DNA of 16,043 nucleotides from Actinomycetes bacterium (lineage in GTDB: Bacteria; Actinomycetota; Actinomycetes; Actinomycetales; Cellulomonadaceae), in assembly GCA_021793115.1 (NCBI GenBank), contig JAJYTJ010000014.1, positions 22,977 through 39,019 of the forward strand. Reading direction: 5' to 3'. Both the position numbers and the translations under genes were made by a program. Positions 1-12,516 of this stretch are shown one piece after another (position 1 is the first letter of the stretch; every line of letters starts with the position of its first letter). The notes under the pieces were generated by a model that was not told the DNA's origin, did not search any database, and was given only the letters and a program-made list of their open reading frames with translations.

Positions 1-1
1 C

Positions 2-604
2 CGATCTGCCATCGGCGGCATCGCGTTCCTGGCGTACAGCTACCTGCTGACGGTCTCGACGAGCGAGGACTACGCGAGCCTGGCGACGCTGGTCCTCGCG
101 CTGCTCGTCGGGGTGTGCCTGGGGTTCCTGCCGCACAACGTCTTCCCGGCGCGCATCTTCATGGGCGACTCCGGCGCGCTGGTGCTCGGGTTCGTCATCG
201 CCGCCGCCGGCATCGTCGTCACCGGCCAGATCGACCCCGGCGCGGTGACGACGCGCGTGTCGTTCCCGGCCTACCTGCCCATGCTGCTGCCGCTCGCCGT
301 GCTCGTCCTGCCGCTGCTCGACATGGCGATGGCGGTGGTCCGCCGCGTCGGCTCCGGCCACTCGCCGTTCCACCCGGATGCCCGCCACCTGCACCACCGG
401 CTGCTGGCGCTGGGCCACTCGCACCGGCGCGCGGTGGCGATCATGTACCTGTGGACGGCGCTGTTCGCGTTCGGCGCGGCCGCCCTCGTGCGCTGGTCGA
501 CGACGACCGTGCTGGTCGTCACCGGCGTCGGGGTGGTCGTCGCCACGCTGCTCACCCTCGGCCCGTTGCGCGGCCGGTCCCTGCGAGACGAGGAGACGTC
601 ATGA
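2..604 (+). CDS. wecA: Undecaprenyl-phosphate sugar-1-phosphate transferase (WecA/TagO/MraY family), 3' part
   Basis: C-terminal 200 residues of a polytopic membrane enzyme that transfers a sugar-1-phosphate, probably GlcNAc-1-P, from a UDP-sugar to undecaprenyl (decaprenyl) phosphate, the first step in making cell-wall polymers. The frame is open to the left edge, so the N-terminus and the usual NxxDGxDG region lie outside. Visible family marks are FMGDSGAL (about residues 53-60 of the fragment) and HPDARHLHHRLL (124-135); the HLHHRL type motif separates WecA/TagO from MraY. Hydrophobic stretches lie at about 27-47, 60-75, 92-112, 146-163 and 169-186. The TGA stop overlaps the next ATG (ATGA). 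A wecA-like gene directly before the atp genes is the usual actinobacterial arrangement. The family is certain; GlcNAc as the sugar and the symbol are inferred. Confidence 0.9.
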   Translation, partial: RSAIGGIAFLAYSYLLTVSTSEDYASLATLVLALLVGVCLGFLPHNVFPARIFMGDSGALVLGFVIAAAGIVVTGQIDPGAVTTRVSFPAYLPMLLPLAVLVLPLLDMAMAVVRRVGSGHSPFHPDARHLHHRLLALGHSHRRAVAIMYLWTALFAFGAAALVRWSTTTVLVVTGVGVVVATLLTLGPLRGRSLRDEETS

Positions 605-1041
605 CCGGGCAGCCCCCCGGCAAGCCCCTGCCGGCGGCCGAGGCGGTGTTCCGCCGGGCGCTGCGCGACGTCGCGATCCTGCTCGCGGCGCTGCTCGTCG
701 TCGGCCTGGTGGTCGGCGGCCTGGTCGCCGGGCTGCCCGGCGTGTGGGGCGCGCTCCTCGGCGTGGCGCTGGCGGCGGTCTTCTCGACGACGACGATCCT
801 CGCGATGATCCGCACGGCACGCTCCACGCCTGCGGCGATGGCCGGCCTCGTCATGGGGACCTGGCTGGCGAAGGTGCTGGTCATCATCGTGGCGCTCGCG
901 GTGCTGCGGCCGCTGGACTTCTACTCCAAGCCGATCCTGGGCGGCATGCTGGCGGTCGCCGTCATCGGCTCGGCCCTCCTCGACTACCGCGCGGTGAGCA
1001 CGGGACGGGTGCCCTACGTCGAACCGGGCCGACGGGACTGA
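601..1041 (+). CDS. AtpI-like ATP synthase-associated small membrane protein
   Basis: Small integral membrane protein of 146 residues starting at ATG 601, which overlaps the stop of the wecA-like gene by 4 nt and implies translational coupling. Four hydrophobic segments are visible, at about 23-43, 47-65, 82-102 and 111-128, with short charged loops, and a hydrophilic tail ends in EPGRRD. Position between wecA and atpB matches Rv1303 of M. tuberculosis. The segment from GTWLAKVLVIIVALAVL into the last helix resembles the ATP synthase I (AtpI) family, which helps assemble the c-ring or load Mg2+ in other bacteria. Overall similarity within this family is low, so the assignment rests on size, topology and context. 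It may be transcribed with wecA, with a further promoter before atpB. Confidence 0.75.
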   Translation: MTGQPPGKPLPAAEAVFRRALRDVAILLAALLVVGLVVGGLVAGLPGVWGALLGVALAAVFSTTTILAMIRTARSTPAAMAGLVMGTWLAKVLVIIVALAVLRPLDFYSKPILGGMLAVAVIGSALLDYRAVSTGRVPYVEPGRRD

Positions 1042-1071
1042 ACGGGCGCGTCCGCGAGGACCTAGGGCCAC

Positions 1072-1100
1072 GGTGGCGCTCTGAGAGCATGAGTTAGGCT
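1072..1100 (+). promoter_or_regulatory. Possible promoter in the atpI-atpB gap
   Basis: The 165-bp gap 1042-1206 is the only sizeable non-coding stretch before the ATP synthase genes. It holds TAGGCT at 1095-1100, which fits the actinobacterial -10 pattern TANNNT. The region 17 bp upstream (1072-1077, GGTGGC) is a poor -35. A short dyad, GCTCT-G-AGAGC, lies at 1078-1088. If used, the leader before atpB would be roughly 90-100 nt. This is pattern matching only. Confidence 0.3.
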
Positions 1101-1180
1101 TTCCGCTGACCATGACGGCCGGGTCGCCGACGAGACGCTCACCCCGCTGCAGAGTCACCCCGAATTCGACCTCACGACCA

Positions 1181-1197
1181 GCAGGGAGTGCGCCCTG
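1181..1197 (+). promoter_or_regulatory. Shine-Dalgarno of atpB facing a CTG codon
   Basis: GCAGGGAG at 1181-1188 is the only good ribosome binding site before atpB. It lies 6 nt before an in-frame CTG at 1195-1197 but 18 nt before the first in-frame GTG at 1207. A GTG at 1188 is in another frame. The spacing therefore favours either a CTG start (four extra residues) or poor initiation at GTG 1207. Confidence 0.45.
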
Positions 1198-1206
1198 ACC
1201 AGCCTT

Positions 1207-2890
<1,684 letters not shown>

Positions 2891-2891
<1 letters not shown>

Positions 2892-3703
2892 TGCGAGGGA
2901 CGAGCCGGGCGTCGTTGGCGGCGGTCGCGGGGCGGTGGGAACCGGTCGTCGCGGCGGCCGGCGACGGCGCGCTGCCGCTCGCCGACGAGCTGTTCGTCCT
3001 CGTCGACGCGCTCGACTCCTCCGGATCGCTGCGGCGCATCCTGGCGGACCCGTCGTCCGAGCCGGACGGCAAGACGGTCGTGGTCCGCCGGGTGCTCGAG
3101 CGGGCCGACCCGCGCACGGTGGCCGTGGCGACCGACCTGGTGACCGTCCGCTGGTCGGACGACCGCGACCTCGCGGACGCGGCCGAGCAGCTCGGGATCG
3201 CCGCCGCGCTGGCGGCGGCGGACTCCGCCGGGCAGCTGGACACCGTGGCCAAGGAGCTGTTCGAGATCACGCGCGCGCTGGCGGGCCAGCGCGAGATGCG
3301 CCGCACGTTGCAGGACGCCTCCGTGCCCGGTGACCAGAGGGCCGCGCTCATCGACGCGGTCCTCGCCGGACGGGCGACGCCGACCACGCGCGTGCTCGCC
3401 CGCCGGGCGGCGGTCGCCCGGCACGGGCGCCGGTTCGTGGTGCAGCTGGGCGACGTGATGGACCTCATCGCCGAGCGGCGCAACCGCCGCGTCGCGACCG
3501 TGACGGTGGCAGCGCCGCTCGACGGTGCGCAGCGCGAGCGCCTGTCGGGGCTGCTGGCGACGGCGCTCGGCCGTACGGTCGAGCTCAACGTCGTGGTGGA
3601 CCCGGCCGTCATGGGCGGCCTGCGCGTGCGGTCCGGACCTGACGTCATCGATGCGACCGTGCTGGCGCGCCTCGCGGACGCGCGGCGCCGGCTGGCGAGC
3701 TGA
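2891..3703 (+). CDS. atpH: F1Fo ATP synthase subunit delta, long actinobacterial type
   Basis: Stator subunit (OSCP-like) joining b to the top of F1. At 270 residues it is about 90 longer than the 177-residue E. coli protein. The C-terminal domain is clear: DLIAERRNRR (191-200), a beta part (201-246) and the closing GGLRVRSGPDVIDATVLARL (242-261), typical of delta. The helical domain appears twice: LADELFVLVDAL...LRRILADPS (30-55) and VAKELFEITRAL...MRRTLQDAS (119-144) align with about 11 identities in 26 positions, 89 residues apart. The extra length is thus probably a duplication of the N-terminal domain. ATG 2891 shares one base with the atpF stop; GGGAG lies just upstream. Function is certain; the duplication is my reading by eye. 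Confidence 0.93.
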
Positions 3704-3714
3704 TCGACCGACCC

Positions 3715-3731
3715 CGCACGCGGTGCGTGCG
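3715..3731. repeat. Short GC-rich hairpin between atpH and atpA
   Basis: CGCACGC-GGT-GCGTGCG forms a perfect 7-bp stem with a 3-nt loop, inside the 48-nt gap between atpH and atpA and 20 nt before the atpA start. No T-run follows. It could shape mRNA decay or ribosome access to atpA, a three-copy subunit, but a chance hairpin of this size is quite possible in such GC-rich DNA. Confidence 0.5.
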
Positions 3732-3751
3732 ACTCGTGAGGAGACGAAGGA

Positions 3752-7789
<4,038 letters not shown>

Positions 7790-7790
<1 letters not shown>

Positions 7791-8065
7791 TGGCACAGCT
7801 CGAGGTCGACATCGTCGCCGCCGACGGCAAGGTCTGGTCGGGGCCCGCGCGCCAGGTGTCGGCGCCGGCGGCTGACGGCGAGATGGGCATCCTGCCGGGG
7901 CACACGCCGGTGCTGGCGGTGCTGCGCGCGGGCGAGGTCCGTGTCACGGAGCACGCCGGCACGCCGGCGCTGCGCTGGGTGGTCGACGGCGGGTTCCTGT
8001 CCGTCGACTCGGACCAGGTGACGATCGTCGTCGACGACGCCAAGCCGGCTCCCGAGACGCACTGA
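7790..8065 (+). CDS. atpC: F1Fo ATP synthase subunit epsilon, short form
   Basis: Rotor subunit at the foot of gamma, 91 residues. It begins with the normal N-terminal beta-sandwich (LEVDIVAADGKVWSG; DGEMGILPGHTPVLAVLRAGEV at about 29-50; GGFLSVDSDQVTIV at 67-80) but ends just after it. The C-terminal two-helix domain of about 40-50 residues, which inhibits ATP hydrolysis in E. coli (139 residues), is missing; the M. tuberculosis protein is longer too (about 121). The stop is clean and followed 10 nt later by the next gene, so this looks natural rather than a frameshift. It is coupled to atpD by a 1-nt overlap. Coupling of F1 to the c-ring should be kept, but epsilon-based inhibition should not. 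Confidence 0.96.
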
Positions 8066-8075
8066 GGACGACGGC

Positions 8076-8513
8076 GTGCACTGGACGGTGGGTCTGATCA
8101 TCGGACTGGCCGTCGCGCTGCTCGTCGTCGCTGCCGTGCTGTGGGTGTCGCGCACGACGACGCTGACGCGTCGGATCGGCTCGTTCAGCTGCCTGCTGGC
8201 CGAGCGGGAGTCCGGCCCGTGGCACGCCGGCATCGCGCAGTACGGCCGGGTCCGGATGTACTGGTGGCGGCGCGCGTCGCTCGCGCCGCGTGCCGCAGCC
8301 GTCTGGCCGCGCCAAGGGCTCGTGGTGCTGGATCGCCACGCCGTGCCGGCCGAGCCGGGTCCGGGACAGCGCGCGGGTGCGGTCCTCGTGCACTGCCGGG
8401 TGGGGCGCGAGGACGGCACGCGCGAGCTGTGGCTCACCATGAGCCCGTCGGCGTACGCGGGCTTCACCGGGTGGATCGAGGCGACGCCCTCGTCCGTGCG
8501 GAAGGTGTACTAG
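8076..8513 (+). CDS. DUF2550 family single-pass membrane protein
   Basis: Protein of 145 residues with one N-terminal transmembrane helix (about 5-25, [20 protein letters not shown]) and a cytoplasmic or exported domain of unknown function. SFSCLLAE (36-43) followed by WHAGIAQYG, then MYWWRRASL, and the end region [20 protein letters not shown], fit the DUF2550 family, whose M. tuberculosis member Rv1312 also follows atpC. The GTG start at 8076 lies 10 nt after the atpC stop, with GAGG about 8 nt upstream. Its UAG shares one base with the nucS GTG. No role is known to me; conserved neighbourhood with the ATP synthase suggests shared transcription, not necessarily shared function. Confidence 0.88.
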   Translation: MHWTVGLIIGLAVALLVVAAVLWVSRTTTLTRRIGSFSCLLAERESGPWHAGIAQYGRVRMYWWRRASLAPRAAAVWPRQGLVVLDRHAVPAEPGPGQRAGAVLVHCRVGREDGTRELWLTMSPSAYAGFTGWIEATPSSVRKVY

Positions 8514-9214
8514 TGCGCCTCGTCGTGGCGTCGTGCACGGCCACCTACTCGGGCCGGCTCGACGCGCGCCTGCCGCTGGCGCGCCGGCTGCTCGTCGTCA
8601 AGGCGGACGGGTCGGTGCTGCTGCACGCCGACGGCGGCTCGTACAAGCCGCTGAACTGGATGAGCCCACCGTGCACGCTCACGGTCTCCGCGCCGTCCGA
8701 CGAGGCGGCGGCGGCCGGTGTCACGCAGGTGTGGACGGTGCAGCAGGCAAAGTCCGACGACCGGCTCGTCGTCGAGCTGTACGACGTGCTGCACGACTCC
8801 TCGCACGAGCTGGGCGCCGACCCGGGTCTGGTCAAGGACGGCGTCGAGGCGCATCTGCAGGTGCTGCTCGCGGAGCAGATCGAGCTGCTCGGTGCCGGCC
8901 ACACGCTGGTGCGCCGGGAGTTCCCGACGGCCATCGGTCCGGTGGACATCTTGGCGCGCGATCCCTCGGACGGCTTCCGGCACGTCGCCGTGGAGATCAA
9001 GCGGCGTGCGACGATCGACGCGGTCGAGCAGCTGACGCGCTACCTCGACCTGCTCAACCGTGACCCGCTGCTCGCGCCGGTGCGTGGCATCCTCGCGGCG
9101 CAGACCATCGCGCCGCAGGCGCGCGTGCTGGCCACCGACCGCGGGATCGACGTGCTGCTGCTGGACTACGAGGCGATGCGCGGCGCCGACGACACCTCGC
9201 TGCGGCTGTTCTGA
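8513..9214 (+). CDS. nucS: Mismatch-specific endonuclease NucS (EndoMS)
   Basis: Endonuclease of 233 residues that cuts both strands at mismatched bases and provides the non-MutS/MutL mismatch repair of actinobacteria and some archaea. The N-terminal domain (about 1-110) begins [16 protein letters not shown] and contains [11 protein letters not shown], typical of the family. The C-terminal nuclease domain shows the PD-(D/E)XK set: D145 in GPVDIL, E161 and K163 in VEIKRR, followed by QLTRYLDLL. The last residues, DTSLRLF, resemble a beta-clamp binding peptide, in line with reports that the C-terminus of actinobacterial EndoMS binds the clamp. GTG 8513 overlaps the DUF2550 stop by 1 nt, with GGAAGG 7 nt upstream. 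A 151-bp gap follows, without a clear terminator. Confidence 0.95.
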   Translation: MRLVVASCTATYSGRLDARLPLARRLLVVKADGSVLLHADGGSYKPLNWMSPPCTLTVSAPSDEAAAAGVTQVWTVQQAKSDDRLVVELYDVLHDSSHELGADPGLVKDGVEAHLQVLLAEQIELLGAGHTLVRREFPTAIGPVDILARDPSDGFRHVAVEIKRRATIDAVEQLTRYLDLLNRDPLLAPVRGILAAQTIAPQARVLATDRGIDVLLLDYEAMRGADDTSLRLF

Positions 9215-9350
9215 CGTCGCACGGGCGCGCCGCGCGACCGGTGCGGACCATGTCACCGAACCCGCGGTCCCGGGGCTGCCGCGCGGTCGCCGTCGTGCCG
9301 CAGCGCTGGTCCCGTGGGACGACGGGCCCGGCGGCGGGTGCGCACCGGCT

Positions 9351-9357
9351 GCGAGGA
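9351..9357 (+). promoter_or_regulatory. nagA: Shine-Dalgarno that sets the nagA start
   Basis: GCGAGGA at 9351-9357 lies 8 nt before GTG 9366. It overlaps the in-frame ATG at 9357, which therefore has no ribosome site of its own. GTG 9366 is the better start although it is not the first in-frame candidate. Confidence 0.65.
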
Positions 9358-9365
9358 TGGCGCCC

Positions 9366-10610
9366 GTGACGTCGCAGACCGGTGCCTGGTCCCCGTTCGT
9401 GCTCCGCGGCCGGGTGGTGACGCCCGACGAGGTCGTGACCGACGGCGCGGTGGTCGTCGACGGCCCGCGACTGCGCTGGGTCGGCCCCGCCGGTGCGATC
9501 CCGGAGGTGTGGCGCGCGGCCCTGCCGCCGCCGGGCGCCGACACGCTGCTGCCCGGCCTGGTCGACGTCCATTGCCACGGTGGCGGCGGCGCGAGCTTCC
9601 CGGACGCGACCACGGCGCAGGAGGTCGCGACGGCCGCCCACGAGCACCTGCGGCACGGCACGACGACGCTCGTCGGGTCGCTGGTCACCGCGTCCGGGGA
9701 CGTGCTCGTCGAACGGGCGCGGCTGCTCGCGGACGCCGTCGAGGCTGGCGTCCTGGCGGGCGTCCACGCCGAGGGGCCGTTCCTGTCCTACGCCCGGCGC
9801 GGCGCGCAGAGCCCGGACCACCTGGTGCCGGGCGACCCGGCGCTGGTGCGGCGGCTCGTCGAGGCCACGCGCGGCGCGCTGGTGACGATGACGGTGGCGC
9901 CGGAGGTGCCGGGGATCGTCGGGCCGCCCGATGACGTCATGGCCGCCCTGGTGGCTGGCGGCGCACTGCCGTCGATCGGGCACACGGACGGGACGGCCGA
10001 GCAGGCGGAGGCGGCGATCGCCCGGGCGGTCGCGCTGCTGCGGTCGCACCCGGCGACCGGGGCGCGGCGTCCCACGGCGACGCACCTGTTCAACGGCATG
10101 CGCCCGCTGCACCACCGTGACCCGGGCCCGGTGGCGGCGTGCCTGGCCGCGGCGGCGCGCGGCGAGCTGGTGGTGGAGCTCGTCGCTGACGGCACCCACC
10201 TGGCGGACGCGACGGTGCGCGCAGTGTTCGACCTCGTCGGCCCGGACGCGATCCTGCTGGTCACGGATGCGATGGCGGCCGCCGGTCTCGGCGACGGCGA
10301 CTACCGGCTCGGGCCCATGGACGTGCGCGTCGCCGACGGCGTGGCCCGGATCGTGCAGCCGGACGGGTCCGCGGGGTCGATCGCGGGCGGCGTGTCGCAC
10401 CTCCTGGACGTCGTGCGCTGCACGGTCCGTGCCGGCGTCCCGCTGGTCGCCGCGGTGCGGTCGGCCAGCCGCACGCCGGCCGCGGTGCTCGGTGCGGGGG
10501 ACCGCGGCGGTCTGGTGGCGGGACTGCGTGCCGACGTCGTCGTGGTGGACGACGACCTGCGTGCGCACGGCGTGCTGCGCGGCGGCCGCTGGGTGGTGCC
10601 GGCCGCCTGA
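9366..10610 (+). CDS. nagA: N-acetylglucosamine-6-phosphate deacetylase
   Basis: Cytoplasmic amidohydrolase of 414 residues converting GlcNAc-6-P to GlcN-6-P and acetate, used in chitin or peptidoglycan sugar catabolism and recycling. Motifs in order: LVDVHCHGGGG (H69, H71), EGPFL (metal ligand E136), SIGHTDGT (H206), THLFNGM (H240), DGTHL (275-279) and LVTDAMAAAG with catalytic D301. Between the two metal histidines there are 34 residues against 21 in E. coli NagA (H195, H216), an insertion of about 13 (around LLRSHPATGARRP). The start at GTG 9366 is set by GCGAGGA. It is separated from nucS by 151 bp, so it may have its own promoter, though I could not find a convincing one. No nagB or transporter is in the window. 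The GH1 gene lies 114 bp downstream. Confidence 0.93.
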   Translation: MTSQTGAWSPFVLRGRVVTPDEVVTDGAVVVDGPRLRWVGPAGAIPEVWRAALPPPGADTLLPGLVDVHCHGGGGASFPDATTAQEVATAAHEHLRHGTTTLVGSLVTASGDVLVERARLLADAVEAGVLAGVHAEGPFLSYARRGAQSPDHLVPGDPALVRRLVEATRGALVTMTVAPEVPGIVGPPDDVMAALVAGGALPSIGHTDGTAEQAEAAIARAVALLRSHPATGARRPTATHLFNGMRPLHHRDPGPVAACLAAAARGELVVELVADGTHLADATVRAVFDLVGPDAILLVTDAMAAAGLGDGDYRLGPMDVRVADGVARIVQPDGSAGSIAGGVSHLLDVVRCTVRAGVPLVAAVRSASRTPAAVLGAGDRGGLVAGLRADVVVVDDDLRAHGVLRGGRWVVPAA

Positions 10611-10632
10611 GCGGGCCTGGGCGACTCGGGAC

Positions 10633-10648
10633 ATCGAATCGATTCGAT
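10633..10648. promoter_or_regulatory. Palindromic operator, LacI-family type
   Basis: ATCGAATCGATTCGAT is a perfect 16-bp palindrome with a central CG, the layout typical of LacI-family operators, and it is AT-rich against a very GC-rich background. It lies 77 bp before the GH1 start and overlaps the proposed -35, fitting repression of a sugar-inducible gene. A second weaker dyad (CGCTT-C-AAGCG, 10653-10663) follows. No regulator gene is present in the window. Confidence 0.7.
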
Positions 10649-10672
10649 CGGGCGCTTCAAGCGTGGTAGCGT
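10643..10672 (+). promoter_or_regulatory. Possible promoter of the GH1 gene
   Basis: TAGCGT at 10667-10672 fits the -10 pattern TANNNT. With an 18-bp spacer the -35 is TTCGAT (10643-10648), which agrees in part with TTGACA and lies within the palindrome. Transcription would begin near 10679, giving a leader of about 45 nt that holds the ribosome site GAAAGG (10712-10717). Confidence 0.4.
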
Positions 10673-10724
10673 CCCCACGCGGCGTCGCCCGGCGCCGTCC
10701 TGCGCGCCGCGCGAAAGGCAGCCC

Positions 10725-12158
10725 ATGGCCACGTCCCGCCCCTCCGGTCGTACGTTCCCGGACGACTTCGTGTTCGGCTCCGCCACCGCCAGCTACCAGA
10801 TCGAGGGTGCGGTGCACGAGGGCGGCCGCGGCCCGTCGATCTGGGACACGTTCAGCCACACGCCCGGTGCGGTGCTCGGCGGCGACACCGGCGACGTGGC
10901 GGCCGACCACTACCACCGGGTCGCCGAGGACGTCGCGATCATGAAGGACCTCGGCCTGCAGGCCTACCGGTTCTCCGTGGCGTGGCCGCGGATCCAGCCC
11001 ACGGGCACCGGGGAGCCCAACGCCGAGGGCCTGGCGTTCTACTCCGACCTCGTGGACCGCCTGCTGGCCGCCGGCATCAAGCCGGTGGTGACGCTGTACC
11101 ACTGGGACCTGCCGCAGGCGCTCGAGGACGAGGGCGGCTGGTCCGACCGGCAGACCGCCTACCGCTTCGCCGAGTACGCGCGCATCGTCGCCCGCGCGCT
11201 GGGCAACCGCGTCGACACGTGGAGCACGCTCAACGAGCCCTGGTGCTCGGCGTTTCTGGGCTACGCCTCGGGCGTGCACGCGCCGGGCGTGACGGACGAC
11301 GAGCGGGCGCTGCGGGCCGTGCACCACCTCAACCTGGCCCACGGCCTGGCCGCGCGCGCGGTGCGTGACGAGCTGGGCGACGACGTGACGATCTCCGTCA
11401 CGCTCAACCTCCACCCGTTCCTTCCGGCGAGCGACGCCCCGGAGGACCTCGAGGCGTTCCGCCGCGTCAGCACCATCGGCAACGAGGTCTTCCTGCAGCC
11501 GCTGCTCGAGGGCCACTACCCGGCGGACGTCTTCGCCGACACCGCCCACGTCACCGACTGGTCGTTCGTCCAGGAGGGCGACCTCGACCTCATCGCGGTC
11601 CCCATCGACCTGCTCGGCCTCAACTACTACGACGACTCGGTGGTGCGTCACGGCACCGCGCCGGTCGGCGACGGCGAGCCCGGCCCGGACGGCCACAAGA
11701 CGTCGCAGCACATCCCGTGGGTGGGGGCCGACGAGGTCGAGTGGGTGCCTCGGCCGGGGCCGCGCACGGCGATGGACTGGGGGATCCACCCGGACGGCCT
11801 GACGCGGATGCTCCGCGACATCTCACGGCGCTACCCGGCCCAGCCGCTGGCCGTCACCGAGAACGGCGCGGCGTTCTACGACACGGTGACCGACGGCCGG
11901 GTCCACGACCAGGAGCGGATCGACTACCTGCACGACCACATCGACGCGGTGGGCGCGGCGATCGACGCCGGTGCGGACGTCCGCGGCTACTTCGTCTGGT
12001 CCCTCATGGACAACTTCGAGTGGGCGTACGGCTACGACCGCCGGTTCGGCGTGGTGCACGTCGACTACCCGACCGGGACCCGCACGGTGAAGGACTCCGC
12101 CCGCTGGTACGCCGAGGTCATCCGCAGCCGCACGGTGGTGCCGCCCGTGGTGGCCTAG
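10725..12158 (+). CDS. Glycoside hydrolase family 1 beta-glucosidase
   Basis: Retaining beta-glycosidase of 477 residues, a single GH1 (beta/alpha)8 barrel of normal length. The N-terminal signature is [15 protein letters not shown] (16-29); the acid/base is E171 in STLNEPWC, the nucleophile E379 in VTENGA, and the aglycone/glucose-binding end [15 protein letters not shown] (428-442) includes E432 and W433. No signal peptide is present, so it should act inside the cell on imported cellobiose or related beta-glucosides. It starts at ATG 10725 with GAAAGG 7 nt upstream. It has its own promoter region with a LacI-like operator, separating its control from nagA. Beta-galactosidase, beta-fucosidase or xylosidase side activities are common in GH1 and cannot be told from sequence by eye. 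Confidence 0.95.
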   Translation: MATSRPSGRTFPDDFVFGSATASYQIEGAVHEGGRGPSIWDTFSHTPGAVLGGDTGDVAADHYHRVAEDVAIMKDLGLQAYRFSVAWPRIQPTGTGEPNAEGLAFYSDLVDRLLAAGIKPVVTLYHWDLPQALEDEGGWSDRQTAYRFAEYARIVARALGNRVDTWSTLNEPWCSAFLGYASGVHAPGVTDDERALRAVHHLNLAHGLAARAVRDELGDDVTISVTLNLHPFLPASDAPEDLEAFRRVSTIGNEVFLQPLLEGHYPADVFADTAHVTDWSFVQEGDLDLIAVPIDLLGLNYYDDSVVRHGTAPVGDGEPGPDGHKTSQHIPWVGADEVEWVPRPGPRTAMDWGIHPDGLTRMLRDISRRYPAQPLAVTENGAAFYDTVTDGRVHDQERIDYLHDHIDAVGAAIDAGADVRGYFVWSLMDNFEWAYGYDRRFGVVHVDYPTGTRTVKDSARWYAEVIRSRTVVPPVVA

Positions 12159-12164
12159 CCCGAC

Positions 12165-12191
12165 GTTCGTCGTGCCCCGGGGACCACGAAC
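12165..12191 (+). terminator. Possible terminator hairpin after the GH1 gene
   Basis: An imperfect inverted repeat starts 7 nt after the GH1 stop. GTTCGT (12165-12170) pairs with ACGAAC (12186-12191); inside, one mismatch and one bulge separate further GT/AC and CC/GG pairs around a CCGG loop. No T-run follows, as is frequent in GC-rich actinobacteria. It lies in the 52-bp gap before the next gene group. Confidence 0.4.
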
Positions 12192-12210
12192 CGCGCGGGA
12201 TGATGGCGAC

Positions 12211-12516
12211 GTGCCGAGCAGCCGGAGGTCAGCGAAGCGGCCGTACGCCGCGGCGCACGTGCCGCTCGACCTCGAGCGCGCGACCGGCGGGCGCAGCGCG
12301 GAGAGCGGGCCCGACGGCGAGTGGGTGGTGCAGCGGCTGCGCGGCTCCGACAAGGAGTACCGCTGCCCGGGCTGCGACCAGGTGATCCCGGTCGGCACCG
12401 CCCACCTGGTCGCGTGGCGCTCGGACGAGCTGCTCGGTGACGGCGTCGAGGGCCGGCGCCACTGGCATCCGGCCTGCTGGCAGGCGCGCGCCCGCCGGGG
12501 ACCGACCCGCCGATGA
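12211..12516 (+). CDS. Small Cys/His protein, possible zinc binding, unknown function
   Basis: Basic protein of 101 residues from GTG 12211. The first half is Arg/Ser/Ala-rich and likely flexible (SSRRSAKRPYAAAHVPLDL). The second half has YRCPGCDQVIPVGTAHLVAW and RRHWHPACW, giving C52, C55, H65, H84/H86 and C89 as possible zinc ligands in a single small ribbon-like fold. I recognise this as a type of short conserved actinobacterial protein but know no function; some databases call relatives ATP/GTP-binding, for which I see no P-loop. An upstream ATG at 12172 is in frame but sits inside the hairpin behind the GH1 gene, so I prefer 12211. Its TGA overlaps the ATG of the HAD gene (ATGA), so the two are coupled. 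Confidence 0.75.
   Translation: MPSSRRSAKRPYAAAHVPLDLERATGGRSAESGPDGEWVVQRLRGSDKEYRCPGCDQVIPVGTAHLVAWRSDELLGDGVEGRRHWHPACWQARARRGPTRR

Noticed and set aside
1061..1066. CCTAGG palindrome near the end of the atpI-like gene
   Set aside because: A 6-bp palindrome is expected by chance and has no matching partner site or repeat nearby.
9306..9320. CTGGTC followed by a short GTCCC/GGGAC dyad before nagA, considered as a DasR (dre) site
   Set aside because: Only the left half resembles the dre pattern; the right half does not, and the 2-nt loop makes the dyad a poor hairpin.
9215..9365. Gap between nucS and nagA examined for a terminator, promoter or small gene
   Set aside because: Some GC dyads are present but no T-run, no convincing -10/-35 pair and no coding signal beyond shadow frames.
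12172..12516. Upstream ATG 12172 as start of the Cys/His protein
   Set aside because: It has no ribosome site, lies inside the hairpin behind the GH1 gene, and adds residues of no recognisable pattern; GTG 12211 is preferred.
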